This document shows positions 1-13,799 of a stretch of DNA of 64,000 nucleotides, one piece after another. Every line of letters begins with the position of its first letter. The first letter of the stretch is position 1. The notes below the pieces were generated by a model. That model saw only the letters and a program-made list of their open reading frames with translations, ran no database searches and was not told the origin of the DNA. The DNA lies in the NCBI GenBank assembly GCA_026874595.1, contig CM049306.1, forward strand, positions 51,286,019-51,350,018, given 5' to 3'. Made by a program: the position numbers and the translations under genes. The stretch is from Sipunculus nudus (taxonomy: Eukaryota; Annelida; Sipuncula; Golfingiida; Sipunculidae).

Positions 1-3000
1 GAATCCTTATACTACATTCGCAGTTAAAAACATATAAGTGAGTAAGTCTTATATCGAACAATAGAGAGTTATGAAGTGCTCTTTTAACGTACCAATGCAT
101 TAGTATCATTTGTCCTAGTGCTCTTAGTAAGGTTCAAGGTTACGCGCGGGCGTCCGGAATGGTATACGTGTCATCCGTGAAGGGCCCACAGCAAGTACAG
201 GTAGATAGCTACATAAATAGTCCATACTTTGTGGCGTTTTGCGATCAAACCTATACAACTGAAAGGCAATTATCGCAAACGGCCGCGTTGCCGGTAGCCA
301 GTAAATGCGTATGACACCGAATGGGCGGTCCGTGCACCTTTGTTAGCCTATCGATCTCTCAATTAAAGGTGATGGACTCCCCTAATATAACTAGCTGGAC
401 CAGGCCAGAGTCACTCTTTGACCAGCTCAGCATGCTGGCTTCAGTGTACGTTCGTCTTCCAAATGTGTATACCCGCGGTTTGCTTGACATTCGTAAGTAA
501 CACTATCATTTTAGGAAAACCATTCATTTACTGCTGATAATAATTATATACATTTTGGAAGTAAGTTCATTAGCCTGCCTCGAGGCAATGCTTTCCCGGT
601 GGTATATTCATCGCTGCACTTAGGCAGAAACACCACATGTCATGCGAAATCAGCATAACAGTTTGGTACATATTGGATATCTTCAGGAGTCACATTCATA
701 ATGGTATATCAAGACATGACGTCAATAACCTGGAAATATTTTTCTACCATGCCCAGTCGAAGAGGACAGTGACTGAGCTGTCACCAGTGAGCATTCTTTC
801 ATGGAGTCTGGTTATATGAAAATCCCCGGAACAGTACCATCCGAATGCAAGGCGTTTATACTCTTCCGCTGCTGCCGTTCGGGGTGTAGTCTGCAGGACG
901 GAGGATTTTGGTGATGGCCTTGTATTTGCGTCTAGATATCAATGTGTTCATATGATTTTTGACGCATCATGAAAGACAAAGACGGAGGAAAAATTGTAAA
1001 TGGAGCTTCTCTTAATGGAAAGGTATGTAGTTAGTTCTGTGACGAACTGTTGATATTAATAGTTCTGCGCATTAAGCATTTCTGCGATACCTGGTATGCA
1101 CACTAAAAGTCACAGTGTTAATATGTCTGATTTTGAAAAATCGCCCTTTGATATTTAAATCTAAAGTAGATGTTTCAATGAGAAATCCGTGTTAAATTAG
1201 TCCAAAACCTGTTCATCAAAACAGTGTGCAGTATGAAATGTCTATACTCATTATAACATTTACAGTTCGGTAAAATACATATTTGAAGTCCAAAAGTTTA
1301 TTAGAATTAAAAGATTTTTTTTTTTCTAAATTGAAATAAGTGGGACGTGGTTGTACATTTAGTAATATATGAAAGTTTTGCGCTGTTATTTAAAACTGTA
1401 CATGTTTAGGGTGCACACATCTATGTCAGTTTAACTATTCTATTAATAACATAAAGGTGTTTCTGCTACGTTGTTCCAACAGACTTAGGTTCGTCATGTG
1501 TATGTCTATACATGTACATTTTATGTTCGAATCTATGGTTAAACTGGTGTTTAGGAAATAATGCATGTTACCAGTGTTGGTAATATTATTAAAATATTAG
1601 TTGTATACCGGTTTTTGTGGATGTTAATTTGATTAATTATGAATGACTACAACCCGCCTGTAGCTTAGAAGGACCAAAGGAGCGATAATGATTGAGAACG
1701 GTTAAATATTAACAATTAACCTTCGTTTAGCATGCAGTAGTATAGAGGATGGTGAATAAAACCGCTCGGAATTACAATAACAAACCTCCGCTGCGAAAGT
1801 ACTACATTCCGGAATAACAATTATAAAATCATGGTATAACAATTTGTATTTGAATGGGATAACCTGTCATTTTCATTATCCAGTAAAGCAAATTAAAAAT
1901 CGAAAAGCACGCAACGCCCACATGGTCTCACAATCTGTGAACACATCCTCAAATAATACAATAAAATAACATTGTATGAAATGTGGGCGCCTTATATGAT
2001 CCTGAAAACATACTGTGTCGAATACAAAGAGAGGGCCCACATATGGGAGCCGTTAGGTGCATGTATTCACAGTTATGAGTGATTAATCTAAAACACTACT
2101 CATGGTTGTAGTCATGGTTTAGACATTTTTCAGGTTACATACAGCAAACCTCATTGCCTGCATAAACACAATAAATTTTCATTTGAATAATAAGAAAAAA
2201 GATCCTGATATCCATCTAATGTTAATTATAAAAAGGTAGTACAATGAACGTTTTGAAACACGTAATTTAAGTACCGAACATTAAATTAGATTTATTTGTA
2301 AATTATGTTAAATGTATTTTTTAAACAAGGATAGCTATTATTTTAAGAAAGTCTTTTGATTTAGAAGATTGAAGGGAGTCCACTGTGGATCAGTGGAATA
2401 TCATTTCCTTGGCCAGCCGTGAACCACCAAAGGCTGACCACATGTTAACGTTTCGAACTGTAGCAGAGGTCGAGTCCTGTCATTTTACATCTGTTGTTCT
2501 TTTAGAGAACCAAGTTTCAAAATATTTGAAAATGGAAAAGAAAATCTCATCTGAAAGTCAGATTTAAACTCATTTGTTGTGATTGCAATGATGACAAGAA
2601 TAGAAATCTTTCAATAATGGTTAAAAATCACAGTATTGCCAATTGCAATTAAGACGCGATAGCCTCATTAAATCTATTGTCGCGCTATTGGCAGGATCGA
2701 GGTGTCAGCCACTGATCCAGCGGGCTTCCTGGGTTTCCTGGCCCTGGACACTAGATCAGGGGATCCTGGTATTCATGCTGCCTTAATACTACACAGTCTT
2801 GCTTCTGACATACTCTGCCCTGTTGCCATTAACAGTGGCAGCATTGATACTGTAGATTTTGTAAATATATCATATGCACGAGACCAGTTAATGTGTTGAC
2901 CCAATACACAATACATGTGTATTATGTGTTACTTCATGACCTTAACCAAGGAGAAATTCTCGATTCCTCTGAATTTTACCAAAGATGGTTTTCGGCAAAC

Positions 3001-3234
3001 TGCAGAAGCCGTTTTCCAGCAAATACTTCCGCCGCAGTATTCGTCAAACTTGTATAAATTAAAACGCTGCGAGGTTGACTACATGCTTTTCAGCAAACTC
3101 GCGACCTGTGATCTGTTTGTCCCGTGGTTGTTTGGTTTGTTTGATGGTGGTATTCGGCATAAATTATTGATCTGAATTCCGAGATACCTTGCTTATTACC
3201 GGAACATGGGTCGGGGAGAACTCTGTTAATCATA
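1..3234. other. No gene recognised
   Basis: Stop-rich, AT-biased. Frames at 2702-2899 and 2915-3175 are open but match nothing I know and lack convincing splice context. Confidence 0.6.
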
Positions 3235-3240
3235 AGTAGG

Positions 3241-3492
3241 GACCTGTATGAAGCAGCGAATCCGGTTGAGTGGGGATCCGTATGAAGAAGCAGATCCGGT
3301 TGGGTGCGGATCCGTATAAAGAAGCGGATCCATATAAAGAAGCGGATCTGGTCGGGTACGGAACCGTATGAAGAAGCAGATCCGGTTGGGTGCGGAACCG
3401 TATGAAGAAGCGGATCCGGTTGATTGCGGAACCGTATGAAAAAGCGGATCCGGCCGGGTGCTGACCTAGATGAAGAAGAAGCAGATCCGGTT
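3241..3492 (+). repeat. 34-bp minisatellite, about 7 copies
   Basis: Imperfect units built on CCGTATGAAGAAGCGGATCC, then GGTTGGGTGCGGA. One unit is shortened near 3320-3350. The unit length is not a multiple of three, so it does not code a repeat protein. Confidence 0.85.
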
Positions 3493-4053
3493 TGATGGGT
3501 TTCCCCTTAGCGGAAGAATGTCCTAGCAGTATACCTATTATTTAGATATGCAATTTGGGACACCCGGGGTTTAGTGTGTTTGAAAAATGGCAAAATTCGA
3601 GAGACTGAGAAATTAACCTGTCGGGGTACGAAAAGGGCACGGAGATGCGATACTTAAGTACTCAGAAAACGGTGTCGAGTCGGAAACCTGTCGGCGGAGA
3701 GAGTTTGATGCCAAGGGGATGTGTATCAGCAAGGTTTACAGCGGAATAACGCGTATTTTTACCCTGCCCAAATCCACAATTTGAAGTAGGATTCAACAAG
3801 ACGGACCATTTATCTTTTCTTCTGACAAACGGCAGGCAGGAAAAAACAAAGCCTTCATTATAGGGTGACCAGGAAATATAATATCAAAGCGGGTGAGGTC
3901 ACATACAATCATCAGGTTAAACAAAAAAAAAAACTTGAAACAGCGGACTTAGTGGCAATAGAATGCAGTGTCAGGGGACCGGAAACAGTGTTGGAAAATT
4001 AAACGGCACCGCTGTTGTAGACACGATAAAAGAGGCTTTATTACACGGTGTGT

Positions 4054-4085
4054 CTGCAGTGGCGTATCTAAGGGGGGGGGGGGGT
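4054..4085 (+). repeat. CAGTGGCGTA terminus with poly-G run
   Basis: CAGTGGCGTATCTAAG followed by a G run. The same motif inverted (AGGTACGCCACTG) ends near 7203. It looks like a DNA transposon end. Confidence 0.4.
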
Positions 4086-4429
4086 ACTTACCAGGGAGAA
4101 ACCCTGCAAGAAGACAAGTGGCCCCTGATATAAAGGGGTATCTCTCTTACACGTTGTGCGGAAAATACAGATATATCAGAATACAGATATATATTTCTAA
4201 TGGATTTATCCCACAAAGAAGTTATATGAACACCAATTATTTATGTTGCCTGTAAAGCTCTACTTATATACTCAGAGAGCTCAATCTGTTACTACCATAC
4301 ATCTACATACTTTTTTTACCAAAGTATCTTATAGCCACACTAAGTTGCAGCCTGCAGTTTGATACTTGACCACAAGACCATGCAACTTCATCTATTTATG
4401 ACTCTACAAAAACTAAAAAAAACCTCGAT

Positions 4430-5430
4430 CTGTTCTTATACAAATTAGTCAAACGTACCCTAAGATAATTCTTGTGAAACTTGAACCATTCGGCTTGACA
4501 GTTTTATGATGACAGTTTCATCATAAAACATTTTAAATGTAGAATCTGCAAGAAGCTAATATATGAAGGGTTTTGCCTAAAAAAACAAGCCAATACAGGT
4601 GGCGCCATGAATATGAGTCATGTGACCAACATTTGCATAAAACTTGATGATGCTAGATCCTACCGTTTCTGAGATAGTTATGTTAGTTTGTTTGCTTGGC
4701 AAAAGTTCAAATCAATGTAACTCGGCCAATGTTTATCGAACCCAAACCAATTGAAAAAAAACTTGAGAGAGCACATATTTGGGATCATTTCTGTGTGAAA
4801 TATTGAACAATTTGGCTGAATGATTTCGGAGAAGAAGTTTTTCAGAGGTTTTCTAGTTATCCCCCAAAAATGTAAGTCGATGCAAGTGGCGCCACAAATA
4901 GCTCTATATGCTACTACATGTAACATGTGACTGATTTTTGCATAAAATTTAAGGACGCTAGCTGTTGCTCTTCCTGAGAAATTATTGGCTGTTGTACTGA
5001 TACCCGATGACCCCCGTACAAAAAGGTCGATACAGTCGGCGCCACCAAAACTTTAATTTCATAAAAGACTCATGTGACCGACATTTATTTAAAATTTGGT
5101 GATGGAGTATCCACCTGTTTCTCAGATTGTAATTTAGTATGCTTTTTTTTGCCAAATCACTACGTTCCAATTCCTGTTAAGCAGCCAAAATTCACCGAAC
5201 TGGAATCATTCAAACAAACTTGAGATTGTTCTTGTTATTATATCTGTGAAATATTGACAATTTGGCTGGTCGTTCCTTACAAGATTTTTAATGTTTATTT
5301 ATCCTTTTCCCTATAAAAGCTCAGCAAAAAATTATAATGATAAGCTCCTTCCGATAAAGTTTGACATGTGAGCTATTCATCCAAATATTTGGCGCTGCTT
5401 GCTCCGACGGTTTTTGTGATAGCATGGGCT
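4430..5430 (+). repeat. Decayed tandem repeat, period about 290-300 bp
   Basis: CATGTGACCAACATTTGCAT-like blocks recur near 4619, 4925, 5072 and 5363. GTGGCGCCA motifs are at 4601, 4886 and 5036, and TTGAACAATTTGGCTG-like blocks at about 4480, 4800 and 5255. No gene seen. Confidence 0.6.
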
Positions 5431-5855
5431 AACGTTCGCACGACAGCGGACGTTTGACGGACGAAGCCACGCCATCGCATAAGCTCACAGGGTCGCTAAA
5501 AACCAGAAACAACCTGAAGTGCCCTTTCTATGATCCCCAAAATTTTTACAACAATCTCGTTAAAATATAATCGTTGACACTGTCCTGAACATACTACGTA
5601 AATCTCTGTTGTGTATTTTTATTTACCACTGGTTATAGAATTTGATGTTACTATGACCTGATCTGTTTGATGTCACGTGAATAATAAGAGTCGTTCACCC
5701 AAACCTAGCTACATATGTATGGGTTATTTCATCGTTTAGATGGCGTATGTTATTGCATTTAAATGATAAATATATTATAAATGTCCGGGGGATGATTCCC
5801 CCGGCTGGTCTACTGCACGCTCAAAGTATGTATTAAGTATCAATTTAACTATTTA

Positions 5856-6325
5856 AGGTAGTATCTCACTTGGCTGCGATAGCTTTGCGACAAAAATAGT
5901 CGCAGAGGCGTCGCTTGTGTCTCAAACCCGTCTCAAACATGTCGCGAACTATTCTCAAGTCAGTTTCCGCGAATCAGGAAGTGCAATAACTGCGAGACAA
6001 CTTTGAGAGGGGTTTGCGACCTATGCAACAACATTGCGAATATTTGGAGATAAAAATGAGAATCTGACATTCTGGTCGCGAATAGTCGTGCGAATATTTA
6101 AAAAATGTCGTGCAAATGTCTTGTGAACATCGCACGACATTCGCACGATTGGTATACGAACTAAAGCCGAATTTTGGACAAACCACTCGTACGATGTACT
6201 CACACATTTTGTAAGTACGATTCAGTGTGATTGCAAGTGAAAATTGTCGCTAATTCGCGTATTGTCTCGCAATAGTCGTGTCTCCAACTAGTGGCAAGCT
6301 GTCGCAGCCCAGTGAGATACTACCT
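5856..6325. mobile_element. 470-bp MITE with about 30-bp terminal inverted repeats and TTA duplication
   Basis: The left end AGGTAGTATCTCACT, then GGCTGCGATAGCTT, is matched in reverse by the right end (AAGCTGTCGCAGCC, then AGTGAGATACTACCT). TTA flanks both ends (5853-5855 and 6326-6328), consistent with PIF/Harbinger-type insertion. The interior is rich in GTCGTGCGAAT-type motifs in both orientations. Confidence 0.85.
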
Positions 6326-7139
6326 TTAGAGTTCAAAACTGAAATAAAGGTACGTTTTCTGTACTGTTGATAACCGTTTAAATGTACTGCCTACAGACAA
6401 TTGTTATATGTTGTGTCAAATAATTTCAAGTAAATTACTAACTGTATATCAAATAACAATATAAAATTCATGATATAATTACTTAATTTAATTAAATACT
6501 CTATTAAATAACAAATACTTCGTTCATAAATACAAATGCGCAAAGGGCAGAAACTCTTATTCTTATATGAAATGGATGTGGCCTTGAATTAAAGGTGTTT
6601 TGTTTCTTTGAGTATATTTTAATTAAACAAAAAATACAGTTTATCCAAACATTCGATTTTGTTATCTGAGCAATCACCCATATATATCATGAATAACCTC
6701 CTGCGTTTCGAGTAAACTCTTAAGTATAAAAGCCTTGCTTGCTGCAGCACCATGCATATCACAGAGCTTTATTACGTACATGTAAGCTGCATGCTGTCAT
6801 ATGCTATCACAAGAGATGGAATTATATAAGTGACAAGGTATTCATGTGCGCTGAGAATTAATAACACTCACCAAATGGAGTTTTAAAATGTTAAGTTTAA
6901 GCTTATCATACATCGTACGTACTTAAAAATTAATTAACCACATTATATGTATCCCGTAATGTAATGTTTGGTTACAGTTTCTTTTTTTTCCGTGTACTTT
7001 TAAATGAAATACATACTTGTTTTAAGTCAGAGCAATCTTTTGACTTTTATTAGTACAGTGGTTACTCCATCCGTTGTTGACAACTAAAAGGAAATTTTGA
7101 TATCCATGTTTCCATATGTTGTCCAGTTTTGTAATGTTT

Positions 7140-7203
7140 TGTTAGAGGGGCGGCAATTTCTATGACCGCCGAGGGCGGCAACAGGGCTTTAGGTACGCCA
7201 CTG
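7140..7203 (-). repeat. CAGTGGCGTA transposon-like terminus, minus strand
   Basis: The minus strand reads CAGTGGCGTACCTAAAG, matching the motif at 4054. I saw no clear matching target duplications, so the two need not bound one element. Confidence 0.35.
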
Positions 7204-8359
7204 TTTGTCCGAACGTTTGATCCTGTCAGTACTCAATAGTAACACAGGGGCATTCTGACTAACTTTGTTCATAACAGTCCTGTGTGTATTCGGCATCATG
7301 TCATTTTAGCAGCTGTCAGCAATGACGTGAAATTACAATGGTCAGGTGGTTTTGTGGTAAAGTCACTCTACCGTAACGTTCTTAGGTTTCCGTGTAATAG
7401 CGTGATCCCACGCTAAAAATACTGAACTGTCTAAACACATTTGGTCACTAAAAGACAACAATATCAATTACAAGTTCTCCTGAGAAATATCTGCCAAGGC
7501 AGCATCTTACTTCTGTTGGACTAGGAAGTGTGATCTCTGCTTGTCTGAAAAGCTACTTATAGCAACAGCCCCCCCCCCCCCTGGATCATTGTTGAACTCA
7601 AGAGCTGAAATTCTCTCCAAGTGCCGCCATCAAAACAAATTCGCCCTGAAATATTTTAAAACCTAGCATTCGTACTATATTTAGCGTGCCCCCTTCACCC
7701 CCCCCCCCCCCAACGAGGATCCGCTGGGCAGACTTACCTGTTCAGGTAGTTGTTCTCTCACTGCTTTGCAGTGATGAGGGACATGGCGTTACCACTACAT
7801 CTTGGTAAGTTTACCGAGTGGATTCCACTTGGTATGAGTATAATATAGTATATTTGCCTTTGATATTGTATATTTGCCTTGTATATTATGTATTTTCATA
7901 GTATATGTGTATTTTTATCATATGTATACTACTGATATGTTCACTGCTCCCAAGACCCTATTACAAATCAGTTCAATATGCTAATTGAGCATCCTGGTAT
8001 ATATCTTTGTATTATATATAAAATTTAAACAATAAATAACCTCCTTGCCCTGCCCTGTTATGTTCCAGTATCGCACGTGTACCCCGACCAACCCTATTGT
8101 GCACCCGAGGACAATAGGATCAGTGTCAGTCTTTCACATGCCCCCCCCCCCCGCCCCGAATCGCACAAAGCATAATCTCGTAATCTCGTAAAGTCTCGGC
8201 TTTTCAAACCACGCCGTTAGCTTCATTCTAACCACATTCACCTGATGATCGGGTCGCATCCCGTGTTGTGAATTAACAGTGTTGTTTTTCTTCAGAGTTA
8301 CACCGCTCTGGCCTAGTCTGTAGGCCATAGAGCACTTTACATCGGAGGGTAACACTACC

Positions 8360-8362
<3 letters not shown>

Positions 8363-8414
<52 letters not shown>

Positions 8415-8460
8415 TATATATAATATATATATGTGAGGGTGTGTTTGTGTGTGTGTGTGT
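8363..8460. repeat. (TA)n/(TG)n microsatellite
   Basis: A long TA run, then ATATATAATATATATATG and a TG run. Confidence 0.95.
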
Positions 8461-10941
8461 ATTGGCAATAATAAGTGGCAATTTCTCTGAATACATGCTT
8501 ACATTGACATTTAAATTTCTGATTTACCTCCTGAACTTTAGACATTTGTTTACATAAATTTAACAAATTTTGTCGGTTTTAATGTTTTTTTTTATAAAAG
8601 CTTCGATTTTCAACAACACAAGACTCATGGATTAACTGAAATATCTATAATTCTCTGTCAAGCTTAGCGAGTCCAGCAGCTCATTAAATATCTGAATAGG
8701 CGGTTAAAATACGCCCGTAAAACCGCCTCCCTGCAACCCACAACTGTGTTACAATATTAAGACAGGGTGAGAATGGTCATTAACAATTTATGAAACCCCT
8801 TGACGTCAGAAGGCGTTTTCTCGGCACGCTGACGCAATTTTAAACAGGAGAAACTGTAAAAAGGTCTTAAATGGAGCCTCTTTACTAGACTCTTTTACAC
8901 AAGGCTCATATCCGTTATACCTTATTTTGAGTGGTGCGGATATTAGAAAGTCCTCCCGAAAAATTAAAAGATCCTTCTCGTATCACAGTTTTCTGTCAAG
9001 GATCACTTTATGTGACATGCACGCTGACGATCAAATTTACTACATTTTAATGCAGAGAATTCTACTTGTCGAAACTATTGTAGTCTGCATGCCCTCTATG
9101 ACTTTACCAAAGCAAGGGCCTGGATATAAAATTGGTGATCTGTTTATCAGATGTTTTCAAAAGGAAGAAAACTTGAAGGGTCCGTGACGCTCAGGTCAAC
9201 ATTTCATGAGTCAGGTAGGATTTTTGAGTATCCAAAGTGGAAAGGATATAGGTCAAATGTTGAAGGATTATTTAAAATTTATTTATTTTGTATTTTACCC
9301 TATTATCTGATCATTATTTCATAAAACATCGGGGCGGTAACGTAAGCGGCAGTTGTTAGTTCAGTGTTTACACTCTGTGGGGTAGTCGGCAATCATCAGT
9401 GATTATTACAAGGGCAAACGTTGGTCCTCTTTATCCTAAAGCCAGAAATTCTCACGTCTGATTGGAAGCATGGGTCCTACCTGAACAGGGCGCCTAAAAG
9501 AGATGTCCACCGTTACAGATGCCAACCCCCGCGTTCCTCAAAGCCCCGGCATGCAGATTTAATTTTTCCTTATCAGTAAGGTCTGTACCTATGAGCGCTC
9601 GCTCATAGTTATTTAGCTATAATGGATATTTAGTACTATTAGCAGTGTAAAAACATGTGACGTGACGTTTCAGTTGGTCGTCTTTGTATTTCTTCTGTAA
9701 GGTATAATTCGTTTGTAATAATCATAAATAATAAAAACTGTTCAATCGTTATACGTTCCTATTTTATAAATTACCTTGTCTTTTATATAATTGAAAAAGG
9801 TGAGCAAACAAATAATATACAGGTATGAAAAAGCGAAGTGGAGTCTAAAAATAATGCCCTAGATTCTATTTACGTCTCAAGGTACAGACAGCGCTACGTA
9901 ACTTGTTAAATAGGCATATTTTGGGTCAACTGGTGTCTTTACGAGGTCTATGCCACCGTGCATTGCTTGCTAAGAATGAAGACAAACATGCTTTTTCAAG
10001 AACTTAGGCCGCAACAGAGCAAATTGATCCATATCGACGTGAACAAGGAATAACATAAGCCTAGGTCGCAGCATGCCGTGCGAGAACCAGTCAGGCATAT
10101 TGGCCGGTGCTGAAAACAGCAGAGACGCATATCACGGCGGATTTCTGCTAGAGGGCGATACTAAAGATGGGAATTTATTCATTGGAAGGCATCAGGAATA
10201 AGCTTCGATGACAGGTTTCAACGGAGGGTCGCTTACGGACCAGTCAGGAATGGTGGTCTACGCTGTGGGTTCAATCAGGATGTCCAGTATATGCAGCTAT
10301 GTCAAAATGTGTTCTGCCTCTCTGTGCAAATATAACGATTCATATTATTCCTGAGACAAGTACCTACGCTACCGGGGACTCCCACACTGCCATATAAACT
10401 GTCCAGCATCAATCATCTCCTACTTTATTAGACAGTATTTGCCAGCAAACTTAGTTAAGGCTGCCACAGGATGAAATGAATACATGGACCGATCTGATTG
10501 GTTATAATTGTAATTATTTTACCGCAAGATTCCTTTCCTGCCGCTCAGATCTTGTCCATCAACCTCTGCAAATATGATTTATATCTAACGTCAGAGTGAT
10601 TAACTTGTAATCATCGCCAAGGCCTTCGTCCCTCCACAAAATGGTAACGATGAATTTGACTACGCCATCTCTGACCAAATTATTAATATTGTGAGAGATT
10701 TATTGCAGATCATTTGCAAACCATTTAGTTTCCTACATAGCGCATGATTCATTCTATAAATATGATCAAATATGGACTGAACACCTGGTGCGACCATCGC
10801 CTACGCTACAATGAGGCACGTTTCGGCAGTCCGTATTCACGTCAAAACTTACAACCTTTGGTATTTTTGAATGCATGATCTGTTGTGATAACGTAAACTG
10901 TATATCAAATAGTCACCCAAAGAACACTTTTATCGTTTAAT

Positions 10942-12383
10942 TGTATCCGCCAAAACAGAGTTTTGCGGATACTATGTTTTCAGCTGCACGCCGCCGCCGC
11001 GTAGGTGTCCGGAGAACTCCTCCGTTATCGCTGCGCGGGATTTTATGAAACCCGGGATTATGTACGGGTCACATGTGAACTGCTGCGCCCCGATTTTGTT
11101 TTGACCTCTGACCTTTCCTCAGCGCTCTGCGTCCGTTTGTGCGTCTGTTTCCACACATAAACCCACATATCTCGGGAACCGTTTGACCGATCAGGAAATT
11201 TTTCTTGCACAAATGTAGCCCTTGGAGAGCTTTATAACATACACAAAAAATGGTGGCGCCACCTGCAACCATGTTTGCACAGTGTCCATCTGTTCGTCTG
11301 CCTTGGGTTAAAATCACTTATATCTCTGCAGTGACTAGACTAATTCACCTGAAATTCGGCATGCGTAAACATCATTGATAGCTTTTCTGATTTTATGACA
11401 GGTGGCGCCACCTACATTCACGTTTACGCTGCAGACATCCAAGCTCATATCTCGGGAACCGTTTGACCGATCAGGAAAATTTTTTTGCACAAATGTAGCC
11501 CTTGGAGAGCTTTATAACATACACAAAAAATGGTGGCGCCACCTGCAACCATGTTTGCACAGTGTCCATCTGTTCGTCTGCCTTGGGTTAAAATCACTCA
11601 TATCTCTGCAGTGACTTGACTAATTCACCTGAAATTTGGCATGCGTATACATCCTGGATAGCTTTTCTGATTTTATGACAGGTGGCGCCACCTACATTCA
11701 CGTTTACGCTGCAGACATCCAAGCTCATATCTCGGGACCGTTTGACCGATTGGGCCAAAATTTTGCATGTGTATAGATATCACATAGCTCTTCATCATAC
11801 GCAAAACTGGGGGCGCCACCTGCTGCCATTTTTGCACAGCTCCTGTCTGTTTGTCTGCCATGGGATAAAATCACTCATATCTCGGCAGTGGTTTGACATA
11901 TCTGCCTAAAATTTTGCAGGTTTATACATCCCGACAGCTCTCTTGATTTTATGACAGATGGCGCCACCTGCATTCTAGTTTATGCAGCAGACATCCAAGC
12001 TCATATCTTGGGAACCATTTGACCGATTGGGCCAAAGTTTTGCATGTGTATAGTTCTCACATAGCTCTTTATCATACGCAAAACTGGTGGCGTCAACCAT
12101 TTTTGTTCAGCGTCCATCTGTTTGTCTGCCACGGGCTAAAATCACTCATATACATGTAGTGGTTTGACTTATCTGCCTTAAATTTTGCATATGTGTACAA
12201 CTTGGACGGCTTTCTGGATTTTGTTGTAGGGGGAGCAACCTACATACACAATTTGGCTGCAGACATCCATGCTAATATGCAACACTCTATTCCCCCTTGC
12301 CACTCAATCCATGCCTCACTTCACCCGTTCCACTCTGATTTAGGCGGATACACGTAGTCGCTTGTCGACTACCCGTATTCTAG
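10942..12383 (+). mobile_element. Helitron-like non-autonomous element with internal 280-bp tandem repeats
   Basis: The 3' end has a perfect 7-bp stem hairpin (GTAGTCG, CTTGT, CGACTAC at 12354-12372), then seven bases and CTAG followed by T (12380-12384), the standard Helitron 3' terminus. A 10-bp TGTATCCGCC/GGCGGATACA pair sits at 10942 and 12343. Helitrons with internal tandem cores are known in bivalves. The exact 5' end is not resolved. Confidence 0.6.
11130..12280 (+). repeat. 280-bp tandem repeat, about 4 copies
   Basis: CTCGGGAACCGTTTGACCGA recurs at 11171, 11451, 11731 (slightly changed) and 12007, a period of 280, 280 and 276. Each unit has two GGTGGCGCCACC-type palindromes. The first two units are nearly identical, so spread was recent. 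Confidence 0.92.
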
Positions 12384-12566
12384 TTCATATTAGTTTTTCT
12401 TTCATTGTATGCATGTATTCAAGAGGCTCAGGAAGGAATATTCATTCCTGAATATTCTAAAGTCTTAACTTAAGATATAAGTAAACAATTAACGAAATGA
12501 AAGACTCTTTACTGAAAGTTTCCAAGTCATAAATTCGTGTTTATTGTTACGGGGTGAAACATAAGC

Positions 12567-12663
12567 TAGCGAAGCGGTTGGTACACCAGACTTGTGCGCC
12601 ACCGACATTGGTTCGAATCCGGGATCAGCCCAATGTTTTCCACTGAATAATTTGTCTTCGTTT

Positions 12664-12711
<48 letters not shown>
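12567..12711 (+). mobile_element. tRNA-derived SINE head with (TA)n tail
   Basis: TAGCGAAGCGGTTGG resembles an A box and GGTTCGAATCC is a perfect B box, 12567-12635. The 5' and 3' ends do not pair as an acceptor stem, so this is not a working tRNA. A short unique part (TTTTCCACTGAAT) leads to a (TA)n tail at 12666-12711. Confidence 0.6.
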
Positions 12712-12713
<2 letters not shown>

Positions 12714-13062
12714 GTGCATATATTAAATATAATCCATGGCGTCGATTAATCTTTCAGGGTGGAGATGACTGGCAGTCATGGGAGGGTAATCAAAATAAGG
12801 ACAACTTTTACATAGACCTACACATATGAAAAAAAAAGTTTCCAGTTGTAAAAGGTTTCTGTATATTGTTATATTCATTGCATGATCCATGTCAAATATA
12901 TTATAACTACGTATAAGGGTATTAGGGGTATTAGAGTAATACTCTTAATATATCAAGGTGGCAGGTTTACTCAGGATAGAGTCCTGTTTTGAATATTAAA
13001 ACTATATATATATAAAACATCACAAATGTATAACAGACTAACATCAACTTCCTTATCTGTCT

Positions 13063-13092
13063 CCCTTTCTCTCTCTCTCTCCTCTCTCCCTG

Positions 13093-13149
<57 letters not shown>
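13063..13149. repeat. (CT)n(AT)n compound microsatellite
   Basis: CT run with interruptions, then an AT run; no gene. Confidence 0.95.
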
Positions 13150-13151
<2 letters not shown>

Positions 13152-13799
13152 CAAACACGGAGCCCCCTACCATAAATCTCGGCCACAGACCTTTGTTTCC
13201 TGCATTGTCTCACTTTGTCCGTCACCAGCGAGCGTGCAACATGCAGAGAGGGCATGCAGTACCCATCTGAAATGTTCGCTGGCGAAGCTTTGCAATGAAG
13301 ATTATTTAAATGCATACGTCTTTAACTAATGACGCTGGGCTGCAAAATAATATTTTTATCCCGTCTACGAAGATGACTGAATATATCAGTTAAAGCTACG
13401 ATTGAACGTTGACTGATAGATAACGTTGATTTATATTAGGCTGTAAAAGAGGTTGCAAGGGTTCCGAACTGTATGTATTCCCCCAGAAAAATGCGTTAGT
13501 TTTTTGTTATCATGTTATTATAAATATTCGATAAAAAACCATATGACCAGGGAACGTCAAGATATTATGAGAATTGTTTTAATAAACAGGTAAAATCACA
13601 TCATGGTATAATGAAATGTTATCGAAATTTTATTGTACTATTTTTAAAAGAAATGTTCGAGCGGCTGGAGCGGTTGAAGATAAAAATAAAAAATTAGCGC
13701 GCTCAGTGTCTGAGAAGCTCATCCTGTTTTGGCATTATATGAATCCTTATGGTCAGTTGCAGGAGCACTTAGGGGTAACTTTTTCTAATACCATTTTAC

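Larger units (their letters stand above)
6330..10940. other. No gene recognised
   Basis: Holds poly-C runs, a (TA)n tract and the 7.2 kb transposon-like terminus. The 8927-9187 frame is not recognisable and starts without a good context. Confidence 0.55.

Noticed and set aside
4054-7203. One 3.1-kb DNA transposon between the two CAGTGGCGTA termini
   Set aside because: Target duplications do not match and unrelated repeats lie inside, so separate remnants are simpler.
12567-12640. Functional tRNA gene
   Set aside because: The B box is perfect, but the acceptor stem does not pair and the anticodon arm is degenerate; it is a SINE head.
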